Assembly (NCBI GenBank): GCA_000961655.1
Contig: LADR01000012.1
Coordinates: 124,001-188,000 of the forward strand
Direction: 5' to 3'
Length of the DNA: 64,000 nt
DNA from: Desulfatitalea sp. BRH_c12
GTDB taxonomy: Bacteria > Desulfobacterota > Desulfobacteria > Desulfobacterales > Desulfosarcinaceae
Below are positions 42,629 to 52,105 of the stretch, in pieces. The position numbers and the translations under genes were made by a program. A model generated the notes under the pieces. That model searched no databases, had not been told where the DNA came from, and worked only from the letters and a program-made list of their open reading frames with translations. Each line of letters opens with the position of its first letter. Within the stretch, counting starts at the first letter, position 1.

Positions 42629-44542
42629 ATGATGACTCAAACAAGTCCACCGGCAAGCCGGCCCTACTCGCCCATGATGCAAATCGTGCGGGTAGTAGCG
42701 ATCGGGATGGCCGTCTTCCAAATTTACACTGCGCAGTTCGGTCTTTTTTCGGCCTTGGTGCAGCGTTCGATCCACCTGGCATTCGCCTGCACCTTGGTTT
42801 TTCTACTCAAACCGTTCAGCAAGCGCCTAAATGAGAATTCCCCGTTTTTGCAACGGCTGTTCGACTGGGCTCTGACGGCGATGGCCGTCGTATCGCTCGT
42901 GCATCTGGCCTGGTCTTACAAGAGCCTGGCCATGCGCGGGGGTGAAGCCGGGGTCGCTGACTTGTGGCTGGGCGGCATATTGCTCCTGCTGGTATTGGAG
43001 GCCACACGCCGCATAATGGGCCTGGCCCTGCCGATTATCACCCTGGTGGCCGTGCTCTACACCTTTCTTGGCGACCGCATTCCCGGCATGTGGGGCCATT
43101 TCCCTATCGATTACGAACAGTTCATCAGTTACCAGTACCTGACCACCGAAGGGCTTTTCGGAATACCCCTGGGCGTAAGCGCTAGCTTTATCTTCATTTT
43201 CATCATGTTTGGCGCTTTTCTGGTCAGCTCGGGCACCGGCGAGTTCTTTATTAACTTCTCCAATGCATTGGCCGGTGATTATCGCGGAGGGCCTGCCAAG
43301 GTCGCCGTTGTGAGCAGCGGCTTTTTCGGTACCATCAGCGGCTCGGCCGTGGCCAACGTGGTCAGTACAGGCTCATTTACAATTCCATTGATGAAAAAGA
43401 TCGGTTACCGTCCGGTTTTTGCCGGTGCGGTCGAATCGGTATCCTCGACCGGCGGGCAATTCATGCCGCCGGTAATGGGCGCCGGTGCGTTTATCATGGC
43501 CGACATGCTGGGCGTGCCCTACCTGGAGGTACTCAAGGCCGCCATCCTGCCCGGCATCCTCTATTTTCTGGCGCTTTTCTGGATGATCCACATGGAGGCG
43601 CTGAAACTGGGCCTGCGCGGGCTCAACCGCGAGGAGTTGCCGCCGCTGTGGGCGACGCTTAAGGCCGGCGGACATCTCATGATCCCGGCAGTACTGTTGA
43701 TCACTTTTCTGATAATGGGGTACTCACCCATGAAAGCTGGTCTGTGGGCGATTATTTCCGTCTGGTTGGTCAGTTTTTTCCGCCAGTCCACTCGTATGGG
43801 GCTGCGCTCGGTACTGCAAGCAATGGAAAAAGGCGCGACCGGCTGCCTTGAAGTCGCACTGGCGTGCGCCTGCGCCGGCATCGTGATCGGCTGTGTAACG
43901 CAAACCGGTCTGGGACTCAAATTTTCGGGGCTCATCATAGCGGCTGCGGGCGGCAATCTTTTGTTATCGCTTATTTTTGTCATGTTTTCCTCACTTATAC
44001 TCGGAATGGGTCTGACTACCTCAGCAGCTTACATTTTGACGGTTATCCTGGGCGGCCCCGTTCTGATTGAGTTGGGCGTCAATCCCCTGGCGGCCCACAT
44101 GTTCGTTTTTTATTACGCTTGTCTTTCGACGCTTACGCCACCGGTGGCCCTGGCCTCTTTTGCCGGTGCCGCCATTGCGGGTTCCAGGCCTTTTGCGACC
44201 GGATTCGAATCCATGCGCCTGGCCGCCGTCGCCTACCTGGTGCCCTTCTTTTTCGTTTTCAGTCCGGAACTGATTTGGAAAGGGACGTTGAGCGCCATTG
44301 GGCTGGCCGCGCTTTCCGCAACCATCGGAACCATCGCCTTGGGATCCGGTCTGATCGGATATTTATTGGACCGGCTGAACTGGTTTTTCCGCCTGCTTTT
44401 ACTTGCAGCCGGTTTTGCGATGATCAAGCCGGGGATCTATACCGATATCTCCGGATTGATCCTGCTCCTTGGGTTGGGTGCCTATCAATTCTGGAAAAGC
44501 CGGCGGACCCTGGGCAAAACGATTCAGCTGCCTGCGATATGA
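42629..44542 (+). CDS. TRAP transporter fused 4TM/12TM permease
   Basis: Start at 42629 after AGAAGGAG; 637 residues. The N-terminal third matches a DctQ-like four-helix part and the rest a DctM-like permease, with GVSASFIFIFIMFGAFLVSS, SSGFFGTISGSAVANVVSTG, STGGQFMPPVMGAGAFIMAD and TPPVALASFAGAAIAGS. Such fusions work with TAXI binding proteins and use an ion gradient. In this cluster a Na+ gradient built by the decarboxylase could drive it, an attractive but unproven link. Confidence 0.95.
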   Translation: MMTQTSPPASRPYSPMMQIVRVVAIGMAVFQIYTAQFGLFSALVQRSIHLAFACTLVFLLKPFSKRLNENSPFLQRLFDWALTAMAVVSLVHLAWSYKSLAMRGGEAGVADLWLGGILLLLVLEATRRIMGLALPIITLVAVLYTFLGDRIPGMWGHFPIDYEQFISYQYLTTEGLFGIPLGVSASFIFIFIMFGAFLVSSGTGEFFINFSNALAGDYRGGPAKVAVVSSGFFGTISGSAVANVVSTGSFTIPLMKKIGYRPVFAGAVESVSSTGGQFMPPVMGAGAFIMADMLGVPYLEVLKAAILPGILYFLALFWMIHMEALKLGLRGLNREELPPLWATLKAGGHLMIPAVLLITFLIMGYSPMKAGLWAIISVWLVSFFRQSTRMGLRSVLQAMEKGATGCLEVALACACAGIVIGCVTQTGLGLKFSGLIIAAAGGNLLLSLIFVMFSSLILGMGLTTSAAYILTVILGGPVLIELGVNPLAAHMFVFYYACLSTLTPPVALASFAGAAIAGSRPFATGFESMRLAAVAYLVPFFFVFSPELIWKGTLSAIGLAALSATIGTIALGSGLIGYLLDRLNWFFRLLLLAAGFAMIKPGIYTDISGLILLLGLGAYQFWKSRRTLGKTIQLPAI

Positions 44543-44672
44543 CGCTCCATAGGGCAACAGACCGTCCCCCGAACAGATAAATCATGAAAAAACCTTAATC
44601 TTTTAAACATTCAACAAAGGCCAAAAACGTACTGCTAGTCGGCGCTTTAACAGAAATAGAGGAATATAATAA

Positions 44673-46067
44673 ATGGATGATTCGCTGTTGGTCCAGGAAT
44701 ATAAACGCAAACGCATATCCGCCGAAGAAGCGGCCGGGCTCGTGCAGTCCGGGATGAATATTTTTTTAGGCATTGCGGCCAACATGGCCAGCATAATCGA
44801 TAAGCATCTGGCCCTGCGTACGAACGAGCTCAAGGATGTGGCCGTGCAGACGTCGCTGGATACCCTCGAACATGAATTTCTTAAAGCCGATCCTCGGGGG
44901 GAGGTTTTTAAATGGACCAGCGGCTTTTTTCTGCATTCGGTGAGGCGCCAGCTTTCAGATCGCGGCAGCGGCGTTTATTCGGCCGCATCCTGGCACATGG
45001 CGCCGGGGATTATCCGGAGTCAGACCAAGGATATCTCTTACATCGTCACGGCGCCGATGGATGCGCACGGCTACTTTAACTTCGGGTTGTCCGTCACAGA
45101 ACTGATGGCTTTTTGCGAGATTTCCAAAAAGATCGTGGTGATCGTACGCGAAGACATGCCGGTGGTATGCGGTGGCCAGGAAGAAGCCATTCACATCTCC
45201 AAGGTGGACCACATCGTAGAAGACCGTGAGTATAAAACGTTTTGTCTGCCGGCGGTCCCCGTAAAAGAAGAAGATCGCCTGATCGCAAAGAACATCGTAT
45301 CCGCGGGGCTGATCCGTGACGGCGCGACCCTGCAGATCGGTATCGGCGGGCTGCCCAATTCTGTGCTGGAGGCCTTGGTCGACGCGGGTGTGCGTCATCT
45401 GGGGATCCATTCGGAGATGTTGACTGACAAGATGTTCGACCTGATTCAGGCCGGGGTCGTCGATAACACGTGCAAAAAGGTCGACCGTTACAAGTCCACA
45501 TTCGCATTTTGCCTGGGCAGTCGGCGCCTGTACGACTTTCTGGACCGCAATCCGATGTTCGCGTCCTATCCCGTTGACTACGTCAACAATCCGTTGATTA
45601 TTTCACAGCAACCCCGGATGTTCTCCTTGAACAACACCATGCAGATCGATTTGGTCGGCCAAGCGGCTTCCGAACAAATCGGTGGCGACCGCCCGCGGCA
45701 GATCAGCGGCACCGGCGGTCAGCTCGATTTCGTAATGGGCACGATGCTCTCCCAGGATCGCGCAGGCGTGAGCGTCCTAGCCCTTTATTCGGAATACAAG
45801 GGGCGGTCGCGTATCGTACCGTTGCTGGAGAAAGGCACGGTCGTGACGGTTCCGCGGTCGCTGGTGGACTATATCGCCACCGAATGGGGGCTGATCAGGT
45901 CAAGGGGGTTGTCGATCAGCGAGCGGGCCCAGGCGTTGATCCGCATTGCGCATCCTGATCATCGCGAAACCCTGATGGGGCAAGCCGTGGAAGCCGGCTT
46001 CATTGCCTACCGGGCCGGGCAAAGCAGCAGACTGCCAAGGGGTGTGATCAAGGTTCGGGACGAATAA
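44673..46067 (+). CDS. Acetyl-CoA hydrolase/transferase family CoA-transferase
   Basis: The 464-residue protein is of the 4-hydroxybutyrate/acetate CoA-transferase type, with AASWHMAPGIIRSQ, VTAPMDAHGYFNFGLS, IQIGIGGLPN-like LQIGIGGLPNSVLEAL and the covalent glutamate E248 in LGIHSEMLTD, plus ISGTGGQLDF near the C-terminus. It moves CoA between acids, for example from acetyl-CoA to the imported acid. It gives a second way, besides the ligase, to activate the substrate without ATP. The ribosome site (AGAGGA) is modest. Confidence 0.9.
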   Translation: MDDSLLVQEYKRKRISAEEAAGLVQSGMNIFLGIAANMASIIDKHLALRTNELKDVAVQTSLDTLEHEFLKADPRGEVFKWTSGFFLHSVRRQLSDRGSGVYSAASWHMAPGIIRSQTKDISYIVTAPMDAHGYFNFGLSVTELMAFCEISKKIVVIVREDMPVVCGGQEEAIHISKVDHIVEDREYKTFCLPAVPVKEEDRLIAKNIVSAGLIRDGATLQIGIGGLPNSVLEALVDAGVRHLGIHSEMLTDKMFDLIQAGVVDNTCKKVDRYKSTFAFCLGSRRLYDFLDRNPMFASYPVDYVNNPLIISQQPRMFSLNNTMQIDLVGQAASEQIGGDRPRQISGTGGQLDFVMGTMLSQDRAGVSVLALYSEYKGRSRIVPLLEKGTVVTVPRSLVDYIATEWGLIRSRGLSISERAQALIRIAHPDHRETLMGQAVEAGFIAYRAGQSSRLPRGVIKVRDE

Positions 46068-46069
46068 AA

Positions 46070-46560
46070 CGGGGCATCGGCTGCATCGGGTTGATGAGGG
46101 CCCACATGCTTCTTTGCTTCCCTGCGGTGGCGCCGATCGGGGATATCGGCGCCACCATCGTTCACCACGGCCGCCACTTCGCCGCCGAAGCCGCCGGTGC
46201 GTGTCGCCTCTTGCAGTACGACGAGACGGCCGGTTTTGCGGACCGAAGCCAGCACCGTCTCCTTGTTCAGGGGCGTCAGGGTGCGCAGAGGGGATCAGGT
46301 ACGCTTCTTCAGGGATCGGGCCCGGCACGAAGTAAAACATCATGTCTTTGATGAATCTGACGGGGTTCGGATCCCGGATGGCAGATTTGAGCAACCCCTT
46401 TGGCGTCCGCCGGAGTGGCAGGCATGACCACTTTCAACCCGGGGCAGTGGGCAACCCAGGCTTCCAGTTTGTGGCCGTGCTGGCAACCGGCCCCGAAGCC
46501 GGCGCCGCTTTTCATGCGCACAACCAGGGGAAACGAAGATTTCCCGCCGGACAGGTAGTT
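46070..46560 (-). pseudogene. Decayed E1-beta subunit of a 2-oxoacid (or acetoin) dehydrogenase
   Basis: Minus-strand pieces read NYLSGGKSSFPLVVRMKSG then AGFGAGCQHGHKLEAWVAH and GLKVVMPATPADAKG, then in another frame LKSAIRDPNPVRFIKDMMF and YFVPGPIPEEAYLIP, then TGRLVVLQEATRTGGFGGE and ADIPD. This order follows thiamine-dependent E1-beta proteins, but the frame changes several times and about 80 residues between YLIP and TGRLVV are missing. No start is left. It lies between the CoA-transferase and the hybrid kinase. Confidence 0.8.
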
Positions 46561-46583
46561 TTAAAACTCCTTCACCGAATCAA

Positions 46584-48935
46584 CTACTTCCCATAAATTG
46601 CTTGGAGCAGTTCTGCAGATGAAGCCGTTTTAGCGACGAAAGCTTCGGCGCCAGCATTTCTCATGAGCTGCAAAATGTGTCCATCAGTGTGCATCGACAA
46701 TCCGATCACGCGTATAACTGGCAGTTCTGATTTGATCCGCCTTGTAGCTTCAATGCCGTCCATCTCCGGCATCGAGACATCCATGACGATAACGTCGGGT
46801 TTAAGCTGGCGCGCGAGTTGAACCGCTTCCAAGCCGTTCACCGCTTCGCCGACGACTTTTATGTTAGGCTGGCTTGATACAATTTTGACCAGTCCCTGGC
46901 GCAGTACCTTGTGATCATCGGCAAACAGGACGCGTATGGCTGCACCGTATGTCTCTTTCAGGCTATTTTCATTGCGATGATTGCTCAGGGACGGAATCGA
47001 ACTGAAAATGCCTCCGGCGATCCCTGCAACCGGAATTGTTAGGGTAAAACGACTGCCGGCCTCGTGAGCGCTTTCAATCAACAGGCTGCCGCCAACATAG
47101 CTGACACGCTCGCGCAAGCTCAGCAGTCCAATTCCGCCTTTGTGATTGGGTTTCTTAAGAATTAAGGGGTCAAATCCCTTTCCCGGATCGCTGACCGAAA
47201 TTGTAAGCTGGCCCTGCGTACCGGAAACGGAAACCCGCGCACTCTTCACCCCGGCGTGTTTGACGACGTTGAATAAAAGCTCCTGAACGGCTCTGAATGC
47301 GAACATTTTAAGCGGCATGTTCTCGTACTGCTCGACCCCATCTGCCGTGATGTGGACATCCAACCCAAACTGTTCTCTCATATTCCGGCATAGCCATTTT
47401 AGGGCGTCCACCAACCCCGTATGGTGCAATACAGCCGGACTGAGTTCATGCGACAATCGTCGCGCCTTGTAAATGAGATCCGCCAGCATGCCCTCCACAT
47501 CCGTTAATTCGGGAGTGGGGGGCAGATTTTCAAGAGCGGACTCAAGCTGGAATCTTGCAGCCGCCAGGATCTGCTGAAAATCGTTATGCAGCAACTCCGA
47601 GATGCGCTTTCTTTCACGCTCCTCCGCCTCGATCAATTCCACCGCAAGAGACTGGAGCTGTCGGGTTCGAGATTCGGCAATCGCTGTGCGCTGTGCGACC
47701 TGATCCTCCAGGGTGAGGTTGAGTTGCTGGAGCGCATCCTCCGCACGTTTGCGATCGCTGATGTCCAACCATGCAGACATAATGCACGATACACCTTGGA
47801 ACATGATTACATCCGCCGAGAAAATGAACGTCTTCAGGGCTCCGCTCTTGGTCCTTAATACGGTTTCGATATCGCGTAGAAATCCCTGGTCTACCAGTTG
47901 CTTTGCCAGTTTTTGTCTTTGTTCCTGTTGAGTCCAGATTCCGAGTTCGTTGGAAGTCCGTCCGATCACCTCATCCCGGGAATACCCCAGGGTTGTCTCG
48001 AAGGCCTTATTGATCTCCAAATATCGCCCATCCTGGAGTGTACTGATGCCCATGACGCTCGGGGTGGTGTGAAAAGCCACCCGGAACTTTTCTTCACTCT
48101 GGCGTAATTTTTTTTCGGACCGCTTGCGCTGCGTGATGTCGCGGACGGTCGCCCATCTCCCAACAGCTCGACCTTCAAAATCGCGCGATAAAATGGTTCG
48201 CAATTCCACGGGGAAGATTGTACCATCCTTGCGCCTGTATTCCTTTTCGTAGACATCTGAGTATCCACGCGGGATAACCTGTTCACGGACGATCGCAGCT
48301 TCGACAGCATGCCACCTCTTGGGGGTCAGTTCCTGGACGTTCAACCCTATCAATTCCTCGGGCGAGTAGCCCAACATTTGGCAATAAAGATCGTTAAACT
48401 CGATGATACGACCGTCCATGGCAACTTGCACATAGGCGTCACGTAGGGTTTCATGCAGCATTCGATACCGCGCTTCGGATTTGCGCAACGCCTGCTCGAC
48501 CAACTTGCTCTTGGTGATGTCCCTTACAATTCCAAGCATGCCGATCGGTTTGTTATTCTTGGTCACCATCGAGGCCGAAAGATAAATCGGAAAATTCGAT
48601 CCATCCTGCTTTTTTTGGATCAGTTCGCCCGACCAGCTTCCCCTCGATATGACGGATGGTAAAATTTGGGTTTGTGATATCCCCGGATCAACATTCAGGA
48701 CAGAAATATGCTGGCCGATCAGCTGCCCTTTCCGATAGCCGTACAACGCCTCTGATGCCGGATTGGCATAAATGATTGAACCGTCGAGGTCGACGATGTT
48801 GATGCCATCGCAAGATTGTTCGACTGCGAGACGAAGCGTCCGGAGTTCCTTCTCTGGACGGCTCACTCTGGAGCTGCCAATTTGGTTTGGCGTTTCGATA
48901 TTCGGGGGGGTCGGTATTTGCATCACATTGGCCAT
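46584..48935 (-). CDS. Hybrid PAS histidine kinase with C-terminal receiver
   Basis: The 783-residue soluble protein has three PAS/PAC units (about 30-150, 150-275, 275-400; for example VDLDGSIIYANPASEALYG), a HisKA_3 helix with the phospho-acceptor histidine in RKRISELLHNDFQQIL, a GHKL ATPase (SDPGKGFDPL, KGGIGLLSLRERVSYVGG), and a receiver domain with the aspartate in DVIVMDVSMPEMDG. There is no DNA-binding output, so phosphoryl groups must pass to another protein. No membrane helices are visible, so it senses a cytoplasmic signal. No partner gene is adjacent. Confidence 0.93.
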   Translation of the reverse strand: MANVMQIPTPPNIETPNQIGSSRVSRPEKELRTLRLAVEQSCDGINIVDLDGSIIYANPASEALYGYRKGQLIGQHISVLNVDPGISQTQILPSVISRGSWSGELIQKKQDGSNFPIYLSASMVTKNNKPIGMLGIVRDITKSKLVEQALRKSEARYRMLHETLRDAYVQVAMDGRIIEFNDLYCQMLGYSPEELIGLNVQELTPKRWHAVEAAIVREQVIPRGYSDVYEKEYRRKDGTIFPVELRTILSRDFEGRAVGRWATVRDITQRKRSEKKLRQSEEKFRVAFHTTPSVMGISTLQDGRYLEINKAFETTLGYSRDEVIGRTSNELGIWTQQEQRQKLAKQLVDQGFLRDIETVLRTKSGALKTFIFSADVIMFQGVSCIMSAWLDISDRKRAEDALQQLNLTLEDQVAQRTAIAESRTRQLQSLAVELIEAEERERKRISELLHNDFQQILAAARFQLESALENLPPTPELTDVEGMLADLIYKARRLSHELSPAVLHHTGLVDALKWLCRNMREQFGLDVHITADGVEQYENMPLKMFAFRAVQELLFNVVKHAGVKSARVSVSGTQGQLTISVSDPGKGFDPLILKKPNHKGGIGLLSLRERVSYVGGSLLIESAHEAGSRFTLTIPVAGIAGGIFSSIPSLSNHRNENSLKETYGAAIRVLFADDHKVLRQGLVKIVSSQPNIKVVGEAVNGLEAVQLARQLKPDVIVMDVSMPEMDGIEATRRIKSELPVIRVIGLSMHTDGHILQLMRNAGAEAFVAKTASSAELLQAIYGK

Positions 48936-49147
48936 AAATAATGTAAGCGATAGTCAACAATAATAAACATCGCCTCACAGGCGCAACACGTATTTTCTTG
49001 AAAACAGGCAACCCGTACCCGTGAAGGAGCGGTGGACTCGCAGGATATGGGTGGTGTTGAAAGGATCCATTCAGCAATTTGCCTTGAACGGATTATGATT
49101 AACTTTCTTATAAGAAGGCAAAGACCCGGCAGGAGGTTTGAGTAAAA
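48936..49147. other. Gap upstream of the hybrid kinase
   Basis: About 210 bp between the divergent kinase and the metal-resistance remnants. No feature is identified with confidence; the kinase promoter should be here. Confidence 0.4.
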
Positions 49148-49338
49148 CATCATACTTGGATGATTGTCGCCTGCATACTGCCGCTTTTGCTCATCTTCAT
49201 TTTGCCCGCGCTCGGCTTGACCTCAAATGGGCTGTTAGCACTGTTGCTGTTCGGGTGCTTCTTCATGCATCTTGTATGATGTGGGGCCACGGACTCAATG
49301 GCGGAAGGGGAAACAAAGATGATGAGCATCGACAATAA
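49148..49338 (+). pseudogene. Broken small DUF2933-like membrane protein
   Basis: The frame HHTWMIVACILPLLLIFILP then ALGLTSNGLLALLLFGCFF and MHLV ends at TGA 49277-49279. One base earlier or later the sequence goes on as MMWGHGLNGGRGNKDDEHRQ. Joined, this matches the small membrane proteins (one hydrophobic hairpin, then MMxGHG) that often precede copper P-type ATPases. The expected start position carries GTA rather than ATG behind AGGAGG, so both start and frame are lost. It could also be a sequencing error. Confidence 0.55.
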
Positions 49339-49359
49339 ACGATTTGGGCCTGGGGGGTA

Positions 49360-49530
49360 GCACGGCAGCGTGCCCAGCGGAACCGCTGGAACAATATCAT
49401 CCTGGTTCAAAGCGATGCGGCGGCTTTCGAATTACCGCAGCGTGTGGATGGCGTCTTATCAACATTCGCGCTCACGTTGGTTCCTGAATACGATCAGGTC
49501 ATCCAAAACTGTGCTTCAGCATTAAGATAG
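49360..49530 (+). pseudogene. 3' fragment of a SAM-dependent methyltransferase
   Basis: The 57 codons read NRWNNIILVQSDAAAFELP then [19 protein letters not shown] and [11 protein letters not shown] and end at TAG 49528-49530. This is the motif II to III region of class I methyltransferases, but the SAM-binding glycine loop and the C-terminus are missing. It ends 8 bp before the P-type ATPase, so a methyltransferase once shared that operon. Confidence 0.65.
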
Positions 49531-49538
49531 GTGAGAAG

Positions 49539-51983
49539 ATGGACAAAAAGACGAAAATGTCAGCGCAAGGACAGATAACCGATCCAGTCTGCGGGATGGA
49601 TATTGAAAAACAGGTGGATGATCTTTCATACGACTACAAAGGTCGTATGTACTACTTCTGCAGCAAACCATGTCTGGAAAAATTTAAGGCCGCACCTGAA
49701 CATTACATTGATATGGAACGGCCGCCGTCGGCGGTACCGGAACCGAAGGGCGCTGCCGTGTACACCTGCCCCATGCACCCTGAAGTTCAGCAGGACAACC
49801 CTGGCGATTGCCCGAAGTGCGGCATGGCGCTTGAGCTTCGAACCCCCATGCCGACCGGCTCCAAAACGCAATGGACCTGTCCCATGCACCCCGAGGTGGT
49901 CCGCGACGAACCCGGCGATTGTCCCATATGCGGCATGGCACTCGAACCCCGTGGGGGCATAGCCGGGGAAGAGGAGGAGAATCGGGAATATGTTTACATG
50001 CGCAACCGATTCTGGGTGAGCGCTGTGCTGACACTGCCGCTGGTCTTGATCGCCATGCGGCGTTTTTTCGGAATCGCAGAGTTGCTTGAACTTTTGGGAC
50101 CGGCGGCCTTGCACTGGTCGGAGCTGATCCTGGCCACGCCGGTCGTGCTCTGGGGCGGGTGGATTTTCTACGTGCGGGCCTGGCGTTCGGTGGTCACGTG
50201 GAACTTGAACATGTTCACTCTGATCGGCCTGGGCACGGCCATGGCCTATGTCTACAGTGTAGTGGCGCTTTTGTTTCCCCAAATTTTTCCGGAATCCTTG
50301 CGAACCGAGGAGGGCACCGTCGGCGTCTATTTCGAGGCGGCTGCCGTGATCGTCACGCTGGTGCTGCTGGGCCAGATGCTCGAGCAGCGCGCCCGCAGCC
50401 GCACGGGGGCCGCCATCAAAGCGCTTTTGGGACTGGCACCCAAAACAGCACGCCGCCTCACCGATGCCGGAATGGAGGAAGACATCCCTCTGGATCAGGT
50501 TCAAGTCGGTGATCGTTTGCGGGTGCGGCCGGGAGAAAAGATACCGGTCGACGGCATTGTTTTGGAGGGGGGCAGCCATGTGGACGAATCGATGATCACC
50601 GGCGAACCCATGCCCGTGGAAAAGCGAACCGATGACAAGGTCATCGGTGCGACCGTGAATGGCACCGGATCACTGATCATCCGCGCGGAAAAGATCGGCG
50701 CGGACACGGTGCTTTCGCAGATTGTACACATGGTGGCCGAAGCCCAGCGAAGCAGGGCGCCGATACAGAAACTGGCCGATCTCGTATCGTCTTACTTTGT
50801 TCCGGCAGTGGTGGCGATCGCGGTGCTCGCTTTCATTGTCTGGGCGCTCATCGGGCCTGAACCGCGCATGGCCTATGCGCTGATCGTGGCGGTATCCGTT
50901 TTGATCATCGCTTGCCCGTGCGCCCTTGGGCTGGCAACGCCCATGTCCATCATGGTGGCAACCGGCAAAGGGGCCACCTTCGGCGTGTTGTTCAAAGATG
51001 CCGAGTCGATCGAAACCCTGCGCAAGGTCAATACGCTTGTCGTGGACAAAACCGGAACGTTGACTGAAGGCCAACCCCGGCTGACAGATGTGGTCTCCGC
51101 CGATGGCTGGAAGGAAGAAGACGTGCTGCGCCTGGCGGCCGGGATCGAAACAGCCAGCGAGCATCCCTTGGCGGCAGCGATCGTCTCGGGTGCGCAGGAG
51201 AAGAGCCTTTCTTTGCAGACGGCCACCGGTTTTGAATCCCATACAGGCCGAGGGGTCTCCGGTCGCGTGGGCCAAGTCCATGTGCTGCTGGGCAATGCCA
51301 AGCTGCTTGACGAGAATAACGTGTTTTTTGAAACCATGGAAACCAAGGCCGACACGTTGCGCGCTGGTGGGAATACAGTGATGTACGTGGCAGCCGACGG
51401 CCGGCTTGCAGGGCTGGTCGGCGTATCCGATCCGATCAAGGAGACAACACCAGAGGCCATTCGGAAACTGCATGCCGAGAACATCCGCATCGTCATGCTG
51501 ACTGGCGACAACAAGACCACCGCTCGGGCAGTTGCCGAACGATTGGGCATCGATGATTTTGTAGCCGATGTGCTGCCACAGGACAAGGCCGCGGCCGTCA
51601 AGCGTTTTCAGCAGGAGGGGCAAATCGTGGCCATGGCCGGCGACGGCATCAATGACGCTCCGGCCCTGGCTCAGGCCGAAGTCGGCATCGCCATGGGCAC
51701 AGGTACGGACGTGGCCATGGAAAGCGCCCGGGTGACGCTGGTGAAGGGCGATCTGCGCGGCATCGTGCGGGCGCGTCTGCTTTCCAAGGCGACCATGCGC
51801 AACATCAAGCAGAACCTGTTCTTTGCATTCATCTACAATGCGCTTGGGGTTCCCGTTGCAGCCGGAGTGCTTTACCCGTTGTTTGGCGTGCTGTTATCCC
51901 CCATGCTTGCAGCAGCTGCCATGAGCTTCAGCTCGGTGTCGGTCGTGGCCAACGCGCTGCGCCTGCGTCGTGCTAAAATGTAG
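49539..51983 (+). CDS. Cu+-type P1B ATPase with YHS and two HMBD domains
   Basis: The 814-residue protein begins with a YHS metal-binding domain ([11 protein letters not shown] to [12 protein letters not shown], 15-50) and two heavy-metal-binding CPMHPE modules ([20 protein letters not shown] near 70, [20 protein letters not shown] near 110). The core has [10 protein letters not shown] in helix 6, the phosphorylation site in [17 protein letters not shown], and [16 protein letters not shown]. Helix 7 and 8 markers ([22 protein letters not shown]) fit Cu+ or Ag+ export. GGTGAGAAG precedes the ATG. Its former operon partners upstream are decayed but this gene is intact. Confidence 0.95.
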   Translation: MDKKTKMSAQGQITDPVCGMDIEKQVDDLSYDYKGRMYYFCSKPCLEKFKAAPEHYIDMERPPSAVPEPKGAAVYTCPMHPEVQQDNPGDCPKCGMALELRTPMPTGSKTQWTCPMHPEVVRDEPGDCPICGMALEPRGGIAGEEEENREYVYMRNRFWVSAVLTLPLVLIAMRRFFGIAELLELLGPAALHWSELILATPVVLWGGWIFYVRAWRSVVTWNLNMFTLIGLGTAMAYVYSVVALLFPQIFPESLRTEEGTVGVYFEAAAVIVTLVLLGQMLEQRARSRTGAAIKALLGLAPKTARRLTDAGMEEDIPLDQVQVGDRLRVRPGEKIPVDGIVLEGGSHVDESMITGEPMPVEKRTDDKVIGATVNGTGSLIIRAEKIGADTVLSQIVHMVAEAQRSRAPIQKLADLVSSYFVPAVVAIAVLAFIVWALIGPEPRMAYALIVAVSVLIIACPCALGLATPMSIMVATGKGATFGVLFKDAESIETLRKVNTLVVDKTGTLTEGQPRLTDVVSADGWKEEDVLRLAAGIETASEHPLAAAIVSGAQEKSLSLQTATGFESHTGRGVSGRVGQVHVLLGNAKLLDENNVFFETMETKADTLRAGGNTVMYVAADGRLAGLVGVSDPIKETTPEAIRKLHAENIRIVMLTGDNKTTARAVAERLGIDDFVADVLPQDKAAAVKRFQQEGQIVAMAGDGINDAPALAQAEVGIAMGTGTDVAMESARVTLVKGDLRGIVRARLLSKATMRNIKQNLFFAFIYNALGVPVAAGVLYPLFGVLLSPMLAAAAMSFSSVSVVANALRLRRAKM

Positions 51984-52105
51984 TTGGAAGGAGTAAAACA
52001 ACAATGGATGTCATTATCGCTGTAACCAAAAGCTGTCAGCACTGGCTGGCTCGATTTTAGAGGAATCTTTTGACCACCCTGTGTGCCACTTTATTCATGC
52101 TGAAG
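51984..52105. other. Short gap with a possible thioredoxin-like remnant
   Basis: After GGAG, an ATG at 52003 opens MDVIIAVTKSCQHWLARF and stops. In another frame the sequence goes on as ILEESFDHPVCHF. This recalls the start of small thioredoxin-fold proteins with a VTKxCxHC motif, but the evidence is thin. Confidence 0.25.

Noticed and set aside
49626-50579. Minus-strand open frame of 317 codons
   Set aside because: Antisense to the P-type ATPase; the repeated His/Gly-rich sequence is only the reverse of the CPMHPE modules.
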